The notes under the pieces are model-generated. The model was not told the origin of the DNA, searched no databases, and saw only the letters and a program-made list of their open reading frames with translations. A stretch of DNA of 22,840 nt from Actinomycetota bacterium. GTDB taxonomy: Bacteria > Actinomycetota > Thermoleophilia > UBA2241. Location: NCBI GenBank assembly GCA_003164655.1, contig PLTW01000127.1:11163-34002 (forward strand). Direction: 5' to 3'. Positions 5,978 through 13,697 of the stretch are shown here, piece by piece (position 1 is the stretch's first letter; each line of letters starts with the position of its first letter). The translations under genes and the position numbers were made by a program.

Positions 5978-8527
5978 CTACTTCACCGTGAGGGTGTTCG
6001 ACCCCAGCCGAGTCTGCGGGTTGCCGGCCTCGTCTTGGGCGTACACCGAGAAGCGGTACGAACCGCGCGGCAGGCGGCAGACGAAGCGCGCCTCGAGCTG
6101 AGTCCCCGTTGCGCACCGGCCGATCGGCAGCGTCGCGACCGTGCGCCCTGCTTGCGTGCGGACCCGAATGTTCACCGTGGCCGTGGCGCTCTGCGTGTCG
6201 GTCACGCGGTAGAACAGGAGCGCGACCGCGCCCCGGCCGGCACTCGCGGGCGACGAGGCGAAGGTGCGCGGCCCGGTGACGTCGGCCACGGTGGCCGTCC
6301 AGGTCGCGCCGCCGTTGGTGGTGTGCAGCATCGCCTCACCGTCGCCGACGATCCAGCCGTGCGCGGCGTCGGTGAACCAGACCGCTGTCAAGTCTTCGCC
6401 GGTCGGCACGGCGACGCTCGTCCAGTGCCGGCCGCCGTCGCTTGTGTGCAACACGGTGCCGCGCTCGCCCACGACCCAGCCCGTCGACGGATCGACGAAC
6501 GACTCCCCTGACAGCCAGGGGACTGCCGGCCCGACGTACTGCGTCTGCCAGGTTGCGCCGCCGTCGGCCGTGTGCAGAATGACGCCGGCGCCGGCCACCG
6601 GGCTGCCGCCGACGGCCCACGCCTGGGTGTCGCTCAGGGCGCGGATCTTGTAGATCACCGAACCGGCGACGGTGGCCTGCGTGGTCCAGGTCGCGCCGCC
6701 GTCGGAGGTGTGTCTGATGAAACCGGTCGACGTGGCGCCGTCGCCACCGGTGATCCAGCCGTTCGTGGCGTCGGCGAAGTCGACCGACCACAGATCGGCG
6801 TCGGCGACGCCGCGCGCGCCGGTCCAGGCGCGGCCGCCGTCGGTGGTGCGCAGGAGCGTGCCACGGCTGCCGACCAGCCAGCCGTGGAAGGCGTCGACGA
6901 AGTCGACTCCTTCCAGATACTGGACGGTGCCGCTGTCCTGCCAGTTCCAGTGGCCGCCGCCATCGGTCGTCTTGACGATGGCGCTCTCCGAGTCGCCTTC
7001 GCTGCCGACCGCCCACACCCGCCGGGTATCGAGCAGCGCGAGCGAGCTCGTCATGTACGTATCCCACGAGGCCGGGCTCCTGGTCGTCCAGTGGCGGCCG
7101 CCATCGACGGTGCGCAGGATGACCGCCTGGCTGGTGAGGTTGTCGTAGCCGGTGGCCCAGCCGTGGTCGGCATCGGCGAAGGCGATGTCGGTCAGTCCGT
7201 AGGCGGCCCGCCGGAGGTCGGGGTTGGGAGCCTGGGACGGACCGGGCAGATGCCCGGCGTTGTAGGCCTTGAGAAACTCATACCAGCCGGTCTGGCGGGC
7301 GAAGTCGATCTGGCGATCGTAGGTCTGGTGGTCGCCGCGCCAGTCGCTGCCGGTGGCCCACCAGATGGTCAAGCCTTTGAAGCTGCTTGCGTAGGAGCCG
7401 CTCCACAGCGCCACCACGGCGGCGGAGACGTCGCCGGCGACCGTGGCCGACAGCCGCTTGAGTGTCGGGTCGGTGATCGCCGGGTCGGCCGCCACATGTC
7501 CGGCGACGTCGGCGAGGTCGACGTACCATTCGTCCCAGGCGTAGATGCTGTGGTGGAGATCGGCGGCGTACCGCGGTCTGTACCGTGGCAGATCGGCGCG
7601 CAGCCGGGCGACCCAGGCGGTGATGTCGGTCTGGGCCTGCATGACGCGGCCGACGTCGAGCGCCGACAGGCTCACCCAGTCGAAGCAGCGCAAGGGACGG
7701 TAGTACATCTGCCAGGCGCTCACCATGTCGCCGGCGACCTGCCGGGGCGTGCGGCTCGGGTCGGTGAGGAGCGGGCGCAGGGCGCCGCCGTAGGGGATGC
7801 CGTCCTGGTCGATCGTCTCCTCGGAGCCGACCACGTAGCGCACGAGGCCCGTGTCGCCGATCTCGTGGACGGCCTCGATGTTGGCCATGTTGCAGGCGTC
7901 GAAGCAGAGGAGGTCGATGGGCGTGGCGGCGCGGCGGATGGCGCTGCGCAGCTCCGGCATGGTGATGTCGTCGTTCGAGGTGGCGTCGTAGGAGACGTAG
8001 CGCCAGCCGTAGCCGTGATCGCAGATATCGACGGCGAGGTGATCGGCCGGATAGCGCCTGGTGACCTGCTCGAGGAACCACGCGAACGTGGCGCCCGCGC
8101 CGAAGTCCTTGTCGGGCCAGCTCGCCACCGCCGTCACCCGGCGGCCCGAGAACCGCAGCAGCTGGACGCCCTTTCCGGCGCTGCGCCAGTCGACCATGAC
8201 GACCACGTTCACGGCGGCGTTGGCGGGCAGCGCCCGCAGGGCGCGCAGGGTGAACTGCTGCCAGGTGTACTCGAGGTCGTTGTCTTCGTTGGCATAGACG
8301 GCAAACGTCCAGGCGGCACGCTTCGGCGCGCCGGCCGCCGGGGTCGGGCGGGGGGCCGGCGTCGAAACGTGGCGTGGGGCCGGCGTCGAGACCCGGGTCG
8401 CGGCTTTGGGGGACGCCCCTGTCGATGCCGCCGCGGATTTGGGGAGCGCCGACGTTGCCGCCGCGCCCGGTGCGGCCCAGAGCAGCAGGCAGAGTGCTGT
8501 CGCGGCGAGGACGGTGCGTCGCTTCAT
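5978..8527 (-). CDS. Secreted clostripain-family (C11) cysteine peptidase fused to a seven-repeat Ycf48-like beta-propeller
   Basis: An 849-residue exported protein. Residues 1-24 are a signal peptide (MKRRTVLAATALCLLLWAAP, GAAA cleavage area), followed by a Ser/Thr/Ala/Pro linker to about 70 with VSTPAPR twice. Residues ~72-420 are a clostripain-type peptidase: catalytic His171 in VDICDHGYGW and Cys212 in LLCFDACNMANIEA. Family members cut after Arg/Lys and often self-process. Residues ~445-745 hold seven repeats, each with a GWxVG-like strand and a xDGGxxW turn (at 474, 521, 562, 608, 654, 696 and TNGGATW at 737). Seven copies fit one seven-bladed propeller. Residues ~755-849 form an Ig/FlgD-like beta domain with two Cys. 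ATG 8527 is chosen over an upstream start because GAGGGG precedes it and the signal peptide begins there. Confidence 0.9.
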   Translation of the reverse strand: MKRRTVLAATALCLLLWAAPGAAATSALPKSAAASTGASPKAATRVSTPAPRHVSTPAPRPTPAAGAPKRAAWTFAVYANEDNDLEYTWQQFTLRALRALPANAAVNVVVMVDWRSAGKGVQLLRFSGRRVTAVASWPDKDFGAGATFAWFLEQVTRRYPADHLAVDICDHGYGWRYVSYDATSNDDITMPELRSAIRRAATPIDLLCFDACNMANIEAVHEIGDTGLVRYVVGSEETIDQDGIPYGGALRPLLTDPSRTPRQVAGDMVSAWQMYYRPLRCFDWVSLSALDVGRVMQAQTDITAWVARLRADLPRYRPRYAADLHHSIYAWDEWYVDLADVAGHVAADPAITDPTLKRLSATVAGDVSAAVVALWSGSYASSFKGLTIWWATGSDWRGDHQTYDRQIDFARQTGWYEFLKAYNAGHLPGPSQAPNPDLRRAAYGLTDIAFADADHGWATGYDNLTSQAVILRTVDGGRHWTTRSPASWDTYMTSSLALLDTRRVWAVGSEGDSESAIVKTTDGGGHWNWQDSGTVQYLEGVDFVDAFHGWLVGSRGTLLRTTDGGRAWTGARGVADADLWSVDFADATNGWITGGDGATSTGFIRHTSDGGATWTTQATVAGSVIYKIRALSDTQAWAVGGSPVAGAGVILHTADGGATWQTQYVGPAVPWLSGESFVDPSTGWVVGERGTVLHTSDGGRHWTSVAVPTGEDLTAVWFTDAAHGWIVGDGEAMLHTTNGGATWTATVADVTGPRTFASSPASAGRGAVALLFYRVTDTQSATATVNIRVRTQAGRTVATLPIGRCATGTQLEARFVCRLPRGSYRFSVYAQDEAGNPQTRLGSNTLTVK

Positions 8528-8614
8528 GAGATCCCCCTCATTGTCGCCCCTGACATCCGTACGATACCAGACGTTTCGGCGGACCGGTCGACCGGCTCCG
8601 CCGAGCGGCCGACC

Positions 8615-8643
8615 TTGTTGCGTGGCGCGGCGTCGCGTACGCT
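8615..8643 (+). promoter_or_regulatory. Predicted sigma-70-type promoter for the flavin oxidoreductase
   Basis: TTGTTG (8615-8620) and TACGCT (8638-8643) are separated by 17 bases and lie about 20 bases before the ATG at 8664. Agreement with consensus is moderate. Confidence 0.45.
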
Positions 8644-8663
8644 GCCCGCGAGGGTCGCGGAGA

Positions 8664-10934
8664 ATGGATCGAGACACTACAGAGATGATCGGGCGCCTGA
8701 CCGAGGAGTACGGCTCCTGGTTTCTGCGCGACGATCGATTGGCGCAAGGCCGCCTGAGCGGCGAGCTCTATCCCTTCGAGCATCTCTTCTCGCCCATCCA
8801 GATCAACGGCGTCACGCTCAAGAATCGCGTCGTCATGGCGCCCATGGGCAACATCTCGGTCGCCGACGAAACGGGCCGGCCCAGCGACCGCATGGTGCGC
8901 TACTTCGCCGAACGGGCCCGGGGCGGCGCCGGCCTGCTGACGTCGGGCCTGATCCCCGTGGGTCAGAAGGTCGACCCCACGGTCACCGAGCGGGGCGGCT
9001 TGTCGTACTTTCCACGACTCGACCGCTCGCGTACGGTCTTTTCCGGCTGGCGCGACATCGCCGCCGCCTGCCACTCGTTCGGCGCCCGGTTCTTCGTACA
9101 GCTCACGGCCGGGCTGGGTCGTGTCGGTTCGCCCGAATGCCTGCTCACCAAGCACCGCCTGCCCGTGTCGGCGTCGTGGAACCCGAACTTCTACACTCCG
9201 GCCCTCCCGTGCCGCCCGCTGTCGGGCCACGAGTGCCGCACGATCATCAAGGCCGCGGGTCAGGCCGCCGCCGACGCCAAGGCCATGCAGATCGACGGTG
9301 TCTACCTGCACGGCCACGAAGGCTACCTGCTCGACCAGCTCACCAGCCCGGCCTTCAACCGGCGCCGGTTCGGCCGCTACGCCGACTGGCAGCGGTTCGG
9401 TGTGGAGCTCGTCGCCGAGATCCGCCGGCGCACCGGCGACCACTACCCGATCATGTACCGACTCGATCTCACGACCGCCCTCGATGAGACCTACGGCGAG
9501 CGCCTGAGGACGGTCGCCGGACTGCGGCGCTTCGCCCGGGAGCGCACGGTCGAGATGACACTCGGATTCATGGCGAACCTGGTCAAGGCGGGAGTCGACG
9601 CCTTCGACGTCGATCTTGGCTGCTACGACAACTGGTGGCTGCCCCACCCGCCGACCTTCATGCCGCCCGGCTGTTTTCTCGACGTGGCGCGCGTCGCCCG
9701 CGAGTACCTGCGGGCCCACGGCGTCACGACCAACGCCGGCCTCGAGGTGCCGGTCGCCGCCGTCGGCAAGCTGGGCAACCCCGACCTGTGCGAGCAGGCG
9801 CTGCGCGACGAGGCCTGCGACCTGGTCATGCTCGGCCGCCCGTTGCTCACCGACCCGCAGTGGCCGCTCAAGGCCTACGCCGGCCGCATCGACGAGATCG
9901 TGCCCTGCATCGGCGATCAGGAAGGCTGCGTCCAGGAGTTCGTCGAGGGCGGCCATCCGCAGTGTGCCGTGAACCCGCGCACCGGGTTCGAAGACGTCTT
10001 TGCCCCCGAACTGCCGGCCGTCGCGCAGCCCCGGCGGATCGCCGTGGTGGGGGCCGGCCCGACCGGTATCGCCTGTGCCTGCGCCGCCGCGCGTCGCGGC
10101 CATCGGGTCACGGTGTTCGAACGGGAGGACCGACCCGGCGGCATGCTGGTACCCGGCTCGGTGCCGCGCGCCAAGCTCGACGTCGCCAACTACCTGCGCT
10201 ACCTCGAAGGCTCGCTGGAGCGCGCCGCGCGGCAGTACGACATGGAGATTCGACTGGGAGCTGCGGCAGCGGCCGGGCAGCTCGAAGCAGAGGCCTTCGA
10301 CACGGTCGTGACGTGCACCGGCGGCGAGCTGCGGCGTCCCCCCATCGAGGGCATCGACGGCCCCCATGTGGTGTCGGCCATCGACCTGTTGCGCCGGCCC
10401 GTTCTCGCCGCCGGCGCCCGGCGGGTCGTGGTGGTCGGCGGCGGCGCCGTGGGCTGCGAGGTCGCCTTCTGGCTGGCCGCAGAGCACGACAAGCAGGTGA
10501 CGATCGTCGAGATGCTGCCCCAGTTCATGGTGGGCAACTGCACGGCCAATCGCGGCTACCTTCTGCACTACCTCGAAGCGCGCGGCGTACGGCTGCTCAA
10601 CTGCACCCGCCTGCGGTCGATCGACGATAGGGCAGTGGTGGTCGTGCGCAACGTCTCGCCCACGGTGCCCGACCCCTACGTCACCTGGGCGCCGCTGCTG
10701 CCGGCCAACGTCCGCAGCCCTCTGGCCGGCGCGATCCGCGTGCACGACATCGCCGAGACGATCGCCGCCGACGTAGTGGTCCTGGCCACCGGTCTGGCGC
10801 CGGCGGCGGGTCTTCACGACGAGTGCGTTCGGCGTCACGTCGCCCCCGAGGTGTACAACATCGGCGACTCGTTCTCGGTCGGCCGCGTGTTCGACGCCGT
10901 GAAGGCGGGGTTCGCTCTCGGCCGCACGCTGTAG
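8664..10934 (+). CDS. NADH:flavin oxidoreductase / FAD-dependent enoate reductase-like (2,4-dienoyl-CoA reductase family)
   Basis: A 756-residue cytoplasmic flavoenzyme. Residues ~37-400 are an old-yellow-enzyme FMN barrel (FSPIQINGVTLKNRVVMAPM; QLTAGLGRVGSP; HGHEGYLLDQLTSPAFNRR; LVMLGRPLLTDPQW). A cysteine segment follows, then an FAD site (VVGAGPTG, ~461-468) and an NAD(P) site (VVGGGAVG, ~590-597), as in FadH, trimethylamine dehydrogenase and bile-acid BaiCD/BaiH proteins. The QLTAGxGR and HEGYLLDQ wording resembles the last group. The usual CxxCxxxC...C iron-sulfur motif here reads Cys415, Asp418, Cys422, Cys434, so one ligand is Asp. Electrons probably run from NAD(P)H via FAD and the cluster to FMN and an unsaturated acid or thioester; the substrate is unknown. 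The ATG follows GGAG closely. Confidence 0.9.
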   Translation: MDRDTTEMIGRLTEEYGSWFLRDDRLAQGRLSGELYPFEHLFSPIQINGVTLKNRVVMAPMGNISVADETGRPSDRMVRYFAERARGGAGLLTSGLIPVGQKVDPTVTERGGLSYFPRLDRSRTVFSGWRDIAAACHSFGARFFVQLTAGLGRVGSPECLLTKHRLPVSASWNPNFYTPALPCRPLSGHECRTIIKAAGQAAADAKAMQIDGVYLHGHEGYLLDQLTSPAFNRRRFGRYADWQRFGVELVAEIRRRTGDHYPIMYRLDLTTALDETYGERLRTVAGLRRFARERTVEMTLGFMANLVKAGVDAFDVDLGCYDNWWLPHPPTFMPPGCFLDVARVAREYLRAHGVTTNAGLEVPVAAVGKLGNPDLCEQALRDEACDLVMLGRPLLTDPQWPLKAYAGRIDEIVPCIGDQEGCVQEFVEGGHPQCAVNPRTGFEDVFAPELPAVAQPRRIAVVGAGPTGIACACAAARRGHRVTVFEREDRPGGMLVPGSVPRAKLDVANYLRYLEGSLERAARQYDMEIRLGAAAAAGQLEAEAFDTVVTCTGGELRRPPIEGIDGPHVVSAIDLLRRPVLAAGARRVVVVGGGAVGCEVAFWLAAEHDKQVTIVEMLPQFMVGNCTANRGYLLHYLEARGVRLLNCTRLRSIDDRAVVVVRNVSPTVPDPYVTWAPLLPANVRSPLAGAIRVHDIAETIAADVVVLATGLAPAAGLHDECVRRHVAPEVYNIGDSFSVGRVFDAVKAGFALGRTL

Positions 10935-11010
10935 ACGCGCTGCCAGAGCTTGTCGATCAGGCCGGGGAAGAGCTCGATGCGGGCGTACTCGAACGATCCG
11001 GTGTCATGCG
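10935..11010 (-). pseudogene. Coding-like minus-strand fragment next to the Clp-N gene
   Basis: In one minus-strand frame this stretch reads GSFEYARIELFPGLIDKLWQ. Almost every codon ends in G or C, as in real genes of this genome. It lies just past the stop of the Clp-N gene, in a different frame, and runs into the antisense of the flavoenzyme's 3' end without its own start. I do not recognise the protein. It may be a frameshifted C-terminal extension of the Clp-N protein or the remains of a deleted gene. Confidence 0.35.
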
Positions 11011-11492
11011 GCGCGTTCGAGGCCCCGTCGCGCCTGAGCCATGAGGGCGCCGCGGTCGACCTCGATCAGGGTCAGAGCCCGCGCCAGGGTGCCGCCCTCG
11101 GCGCTCAGGATGCCGATCAGCAGGTGGAGCGAGTCGAGCCCTCTGGTGCGCTGCCCTGTTCGAGCTTTGATGGCCCGCTGAAAGGCGAGTCTGGCGGACT
11201 GGGCAAAGGGCAGTCCGCCCAGAAAGGACAGTCGCGTATCGGGCAGCGAGAAGCCGTGCAACGAGATACCGACCGTTCCCAGACTGTGCGCGAACTCCAG
11301 ATCGAGAGCTTCGCGGATCGCCTCGGGGCTGAGTCCTTCCGCGTTCAGCAGGCGCCCGGCCGACAGCTGCGGCCGCAAGGCCAGGGCGAGCAGCAGGTGC
11401 TCGGCTTCGATGCGCGCGCTTCCCAGAGTGCGCGCCTCGGTGCGCGCCAGGGCGACGATCTCGCGCACGTCCAGTGTCGAGGGCTTACCCAC
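11004..11492 (-). CDS. Stand-alone Clp N-terminal (double Clp-N repeat) protein
   Basis: A 162-residue protein made only of the substrate/adaptor-binding N-domain found in ClpA/ClpC chaperones, without an AAA+ module. Two Clp-N repeats are visible: EARTLGSARIEAEHLLLALA to about residue 65, and SARLAFQRAIKARTGQ to LDSLHLLIGILSAEGGTLAR at about 95-145. Such proteins may bind Clp adaptors or substrates; the exact role is not established. The GTG start has AAGGAGG very close (4-5 bases). It overlaps the stop of the upstream HTH gene by 8 bases, so both are made from one message. The stop is followed by a coding-like stretch in another frame (see 10935-11010). Confidence 0.85.
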   Translation of the reverse strand: MGKPSTLDVREIVALARTEARTLGSARIEAEHLLLALALRPQLSAGRLLNAEGLSPEAIREALDLEFAHSLGTVGISLHGFSLPDTRLSFLGGLPFAQSARLAFQRAIKARTGQRTRGLDSLHLLIGILSAEGGTLARALTLIEVDRGALMAQARRGLERAA

Positions 11493-11721
11493 TTCGCCTC
11501 CTTGTCTCGACGCCGGCGGCGGCTACCCGGCTGGCGTATTTCTTGTGGACCGCCTGGCGGGTGACGTCGAGCGCCTCGGCGACCTCGCTCCAGCTCCAGC
11601 CCGCACGCAGGGCCTGCTCGACCTGGGCGGCCTCGAGCAGGTCGGCGAGGCGGCGCAGGGCGACGGCGGCGGCGAGGCCGTCGGCAGGGTTGTGCGGGTC
11701 TGGCATGTCCATGGACGACAT
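11485..11721 (-). CDS. Small helix-turn-helix regulator, coupled to the Clp-N gene
   Basis: A 78-residue DNA-binding protein. Residues ~23-40 form a helix (ALRRLADLLEAAQVEQAL). Residues ~43-64 are a helix-turn-helix, WSWSEVAEALDVTRQAVHKK, similar to region-4-like or GerE-unrelated HTH proteins that sit beside stand-alone Clp-N genes in actinobacteria. Start choice: ATG 11721 has no room for a ribosome binding site, but a promoter -10 box ends 6 bases before it, so a leaderless message starting at that ATG fits. Later ATGs at 11712 and 11706 also lack a ribosome binding site. The large inverted repeat overlapping its promoter suggests self-repression. Its 3' end overlaps the Clp-N start by 8 bases. 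Confidence 0.82.
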   Translation of the reverse strand: MSSMDMPDPHNPADGLAAAVALRRLADLLEAAQVEQALRAGWSWSEVAEALDVTRQAVHKKYASRVAAAGVETRRRSG

Positions 11722-11722
11722 G

Positions 11723-11768
11723 AAGCAACCTTAGTTGACAACATCTGAAGTGTCAACTCAGGTTGCTT
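11723..11768. promoter_or_regulatory. 46-bp operator-like inverted repeat containing the HTH/Clp-N promoter
   Basis: Left arm AAGCAACCTTAGTTGACA (11723-11740) pairs with the right arm at 11751-11768 with one mismatch in 18, around a 10-bp centre. On the minus strand TTGACA (complement of 11751-11756) and TAAGGT (complement of 11728-11733) are exactly 17 bases apart. The whole promoter is therefore inside the symmetry, with one box in each arm. The expected start point is at or next to the ATG at 11721. No T-run follows, so it is not a terminator. Confidence 0.75.
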
Positions 11769-11816
11769 AACGGCGCCGGCCGTGCGGCTGCGGCGCGCCC
11801 GGCGGCTGCCGGGCGG

Positions 11817-12515
11817 TCAGACGCGGCTGCGCCCGGTCGCCGGCCGGACGACCGGCCGGAAGGCCGGGACGGTGAGCCAGGCGCCGGCGAAGAAGCAGAC
11901 GGCGCCGACGAAGGTGCCGCCGTTGGCCCAGGCGAGGCTGACGGCCGTGTCCGTCCGGGGCAGCACGAACGCCGCGAGGGCCGACGCCATGAAAGCGATC
12001 GAGCCCGCCATGTTGAGCCAGGCAATGCGCCAGCCTGCCGCCCGCGGCCGCCACGACAGGAACCGCCCCAGCGCCACGATGGCATACGTGCTCGACACCA
12101 GAAACAGGATCGAGCCGTAGAAGTCGGGCCGCCACACGACCCTGTCGTAGCGCGTGGCCGACAGGCCCTGTGCCATGGCCAGGAAGGTGGTCGCGTTGAA
12201 GAACAGCGTGCCGGGAAACTGCGTGGCCGCCGCCAGCCAGGCCTTGTCGTGGGGCAGGAAGGCATACCAACGCACGGCTTGCCGGCGGTCGTCGCGGGCC
12301 GTGCCGGTCGCCGCCATGGCCGGGCTCTGGCTCTGCACCAGCTGCCCGAACGACGCCACGGTAAAGAAGATCGAGGCGGCGAAGAACGTCACCGCGTCGG
12401 CCACGGCGCCGACCGCCGTCGCGTACGCCGGCACGGCGCCGAGGGCAAAACCGGTCGCGCCGATCATGAACAGCGCGGCGATGGCCGTGTTCAGCCGCCG
12501 CGGCCTCATCGACAT
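11817..12515 (-). CDS. Multi-pass membrane protein (YrhK-domain-like)
   Basis: A 232-residue protein with about six hydrophobic helices, at residues near 9-30, 36-58, 101-118, 134-150, 168-186 and 192-214. A conserved-looking loop, FLPHDKAWLAAATQFPGTLFFN, lies between helices 2 and 3. I recognise the general type from other actinobacterial hypothetical membrane proteins with YrhK-like segments, but no function is known. ATG 12515 has GGAGGG upstream. It lies 55 bases after the deacetylase stop on the same strand and may be co-transcribed with it, suggesting a cell-envelope setting. Confidence 0.75.
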   Translation of the reverse strand: MSMRPRRLNTAIAALFMIGATGFALGAVPAYATAVGAVADAVTFFAASIFFTVASFGQLVQSQSPAMAATGTARDDRRQAVRWYAFLPHDKAWLAAATQFPGTLFFNATTFLAMAQGLSATRYDRVVWRPDFYGSILFLVSSTYAIVALGRFLSWRPRAAGWRIAWLNMAGSIAFMASALAAFVLPRTDTAVSLAWANGGTFVGAVCFFAGAWLTVPAFRPVVRPATGRSRV

Positions 12516-12570
12516 GCCGGCGGCCCTCCCGCGGGTCCGGGGTCGCGCGGAGCGTATCCGCCGAGGGCGG

Positions 12571-13509
12571 TCAGGGCGCCAGCGCCTTGGCGAAGTTCGC
12601 CAGACTCATGTCGCGATGCACTCTGATGCGGGCCAGCGTGAACAGGTCTCTCGATGCGGCGAGGCCCTCGTTCGTCGTGGTCGCCCCCGTGAAACCGGCG
12701 GCCTTCACGACGGCGATCACGGCGGCGTCGTATCTGCCGGCCGGATAGCAGAAGAACGAGACCGGCTGGCCGGTCAGCGCCCGCAGCACGGCGCGCGACA
12801 CGACGATCTCGCGGTGCCGGCCGGCGGCGTCGAGCGTTGTGAGGTCGTGGTGGGTGAGGGTGTGGTCGTCGATCTCCCAGCCGGCGCGCACGAGCCCATG
12901 CACGAGCGGCGTCGGCAGGTCGCCGTGAGGACGCACCGCGTTCAGGCAGAGATCGAGCACCCCGGGCCAGCCGATACGCTGCAGAATGGGAGCGGCCACT
13001 CGCCAGTCGCTGCGATAGCCGTCGTCGAAGGTGAGTGCGACCGGCCTGGCCGGCAGTTCGCCGGCGCCACGCCAGAACGCAGCGAGCTGCGTGAGCGTCA
13101 CGGCGGTGAAGCCGTGAGCCTCCAGATAGCGCATCTGGGCCGCAAAGTCGGCCGTAGAGACGAACAGGTCGGGGTAGGGCACGCCTCTCCGCGGTGTGCC
13201 GATCAAGTGGTACATGAGGATCGGCACCAGCTTGCGGCGGGGCCCGGCGACCAGCCGGGGAGCCGCGGCGGCGACGAAGCGCCCGACTCGGGGCGGCAGG
13301 GGGATGAGCGCCATCTGCGGCGAGGGGCGGGCCGACGGTGTGGCCACCGGCGACGCGCCGAGCGACGGCGAGGCGCTCGCCGTGGGACTGGTCGCGGCGC
13401 CGGGGGCGGCTGCGCCGCCCCCGGCGCCGCGATCGAGGACCGCCCACGCGCCGGCGCCGGCCACGGCCAGCGCCGCCACGGCCGCCGCCGCTATCAGCCA
13501 TCTCCTCAC
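12571..13509 (-). CDS. Membrane-anchored polysaccharide deacetylase (NodB domain, CE4)
   Basis: A 312-residue protein. An N-terminal signal anchor (RRWLIAAAAVAALAVAGAGA) is followed by a Gly/Ala/Ser/Pro linker to about 65 and an extracytoplasmic NodB domain. Motifs: PILMYHLIG (~97-104), TFDDGY (160-165, catalytic and metal Asp), the His216xxxHis220 metal pair in DDHTLTHHDL, and FCYPAGRYD (253-261). The family removes acetyl groups from peptidoglycan or other surface glycans with a divalent metal. The GTG start has GGGAG six bases upstream. The gene probably leads an operon with the downstream membrane protein and is divergent from the Nif3-RNase H gene. Confidence 0.9.
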   Translation of the reverse strand: MRRWLIAAAAVAALAVAGAGAWAVLDRGAGGGAAAPGAATSPTASASPSLGASPVATPSARPSPQMALIPLPPRVGRFVAAAAPRLVAGPRRKLVPILMYHLIGTPRRGVPYPDLFVSTADFAAQMRYLEAHGFTAVTLTQLAAFWRGAGELPARPVALTFDDGYRSDWRVAAPILQRIGWPGVLDLCLNAVRPHGDLPTPLVHGLVRAGWEIDDHTLTHHDLTTLDAAGRHREIVVSRAVLRALTGQPVSFFCYPAGRYDAAVIAVVKAAGFTGATTTNEGLAASRDLFTLARIRVHRDMSLANFAKALAP

Positions 13510-13682
13510 ACCGGTCTCCCTTGCGCCTGGGCTGCGCGCCGCCCGCTTGCGGTGGGCCGCCGCGTCGTGACCGATCGATTGTAGCCCACGACGCCTGACT
13601 AAAGGGTCGAGGCGCAGGCCGGCCGCGCCGGGCGGAGTCGCCGGCCCGTCACGGCCGCGCCCGGCGCGCCCCGTTCTCGCGG

Positions 13683-13697
13683 TGGTAGACTCCCGCC
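13683..13697 (+). promoter_or_regulatory. Extended -10 promoter for a leaderless Nif3-RNase H message
   Basis: TGG followed by TAGACT (13686-13691) matches the extended -10 form TGnTAnnnT, and the ATG begins 7 bases after its end. No ribosome binding site precedes the ATG, so a message that starts at the start codon is the simplest reading. No -35 box is apparent. Confidence 0.5.

Noticed and set aside
6572..9487. Very long plus-strand frame of about 970 codons opposite the protease gene
   Set aside because: It is antisense to a clear clostripain/propeller gene and has low-complexity Gly/Val/Ala composition. It is a GC-rich shadow frame.
8538..10838. Long minus-strand frame opposite the flavin oxidoreductase
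   Set aside because: His/Arg/Gly/Ala-rich antisense shadow of a gene with all expected motifs.
11723..11768. Intrinsic terminator for the membrane-protein gene
   Set aside because: There is no T-run after either arm, and the arms carry well-spaced promoter boxes instead.
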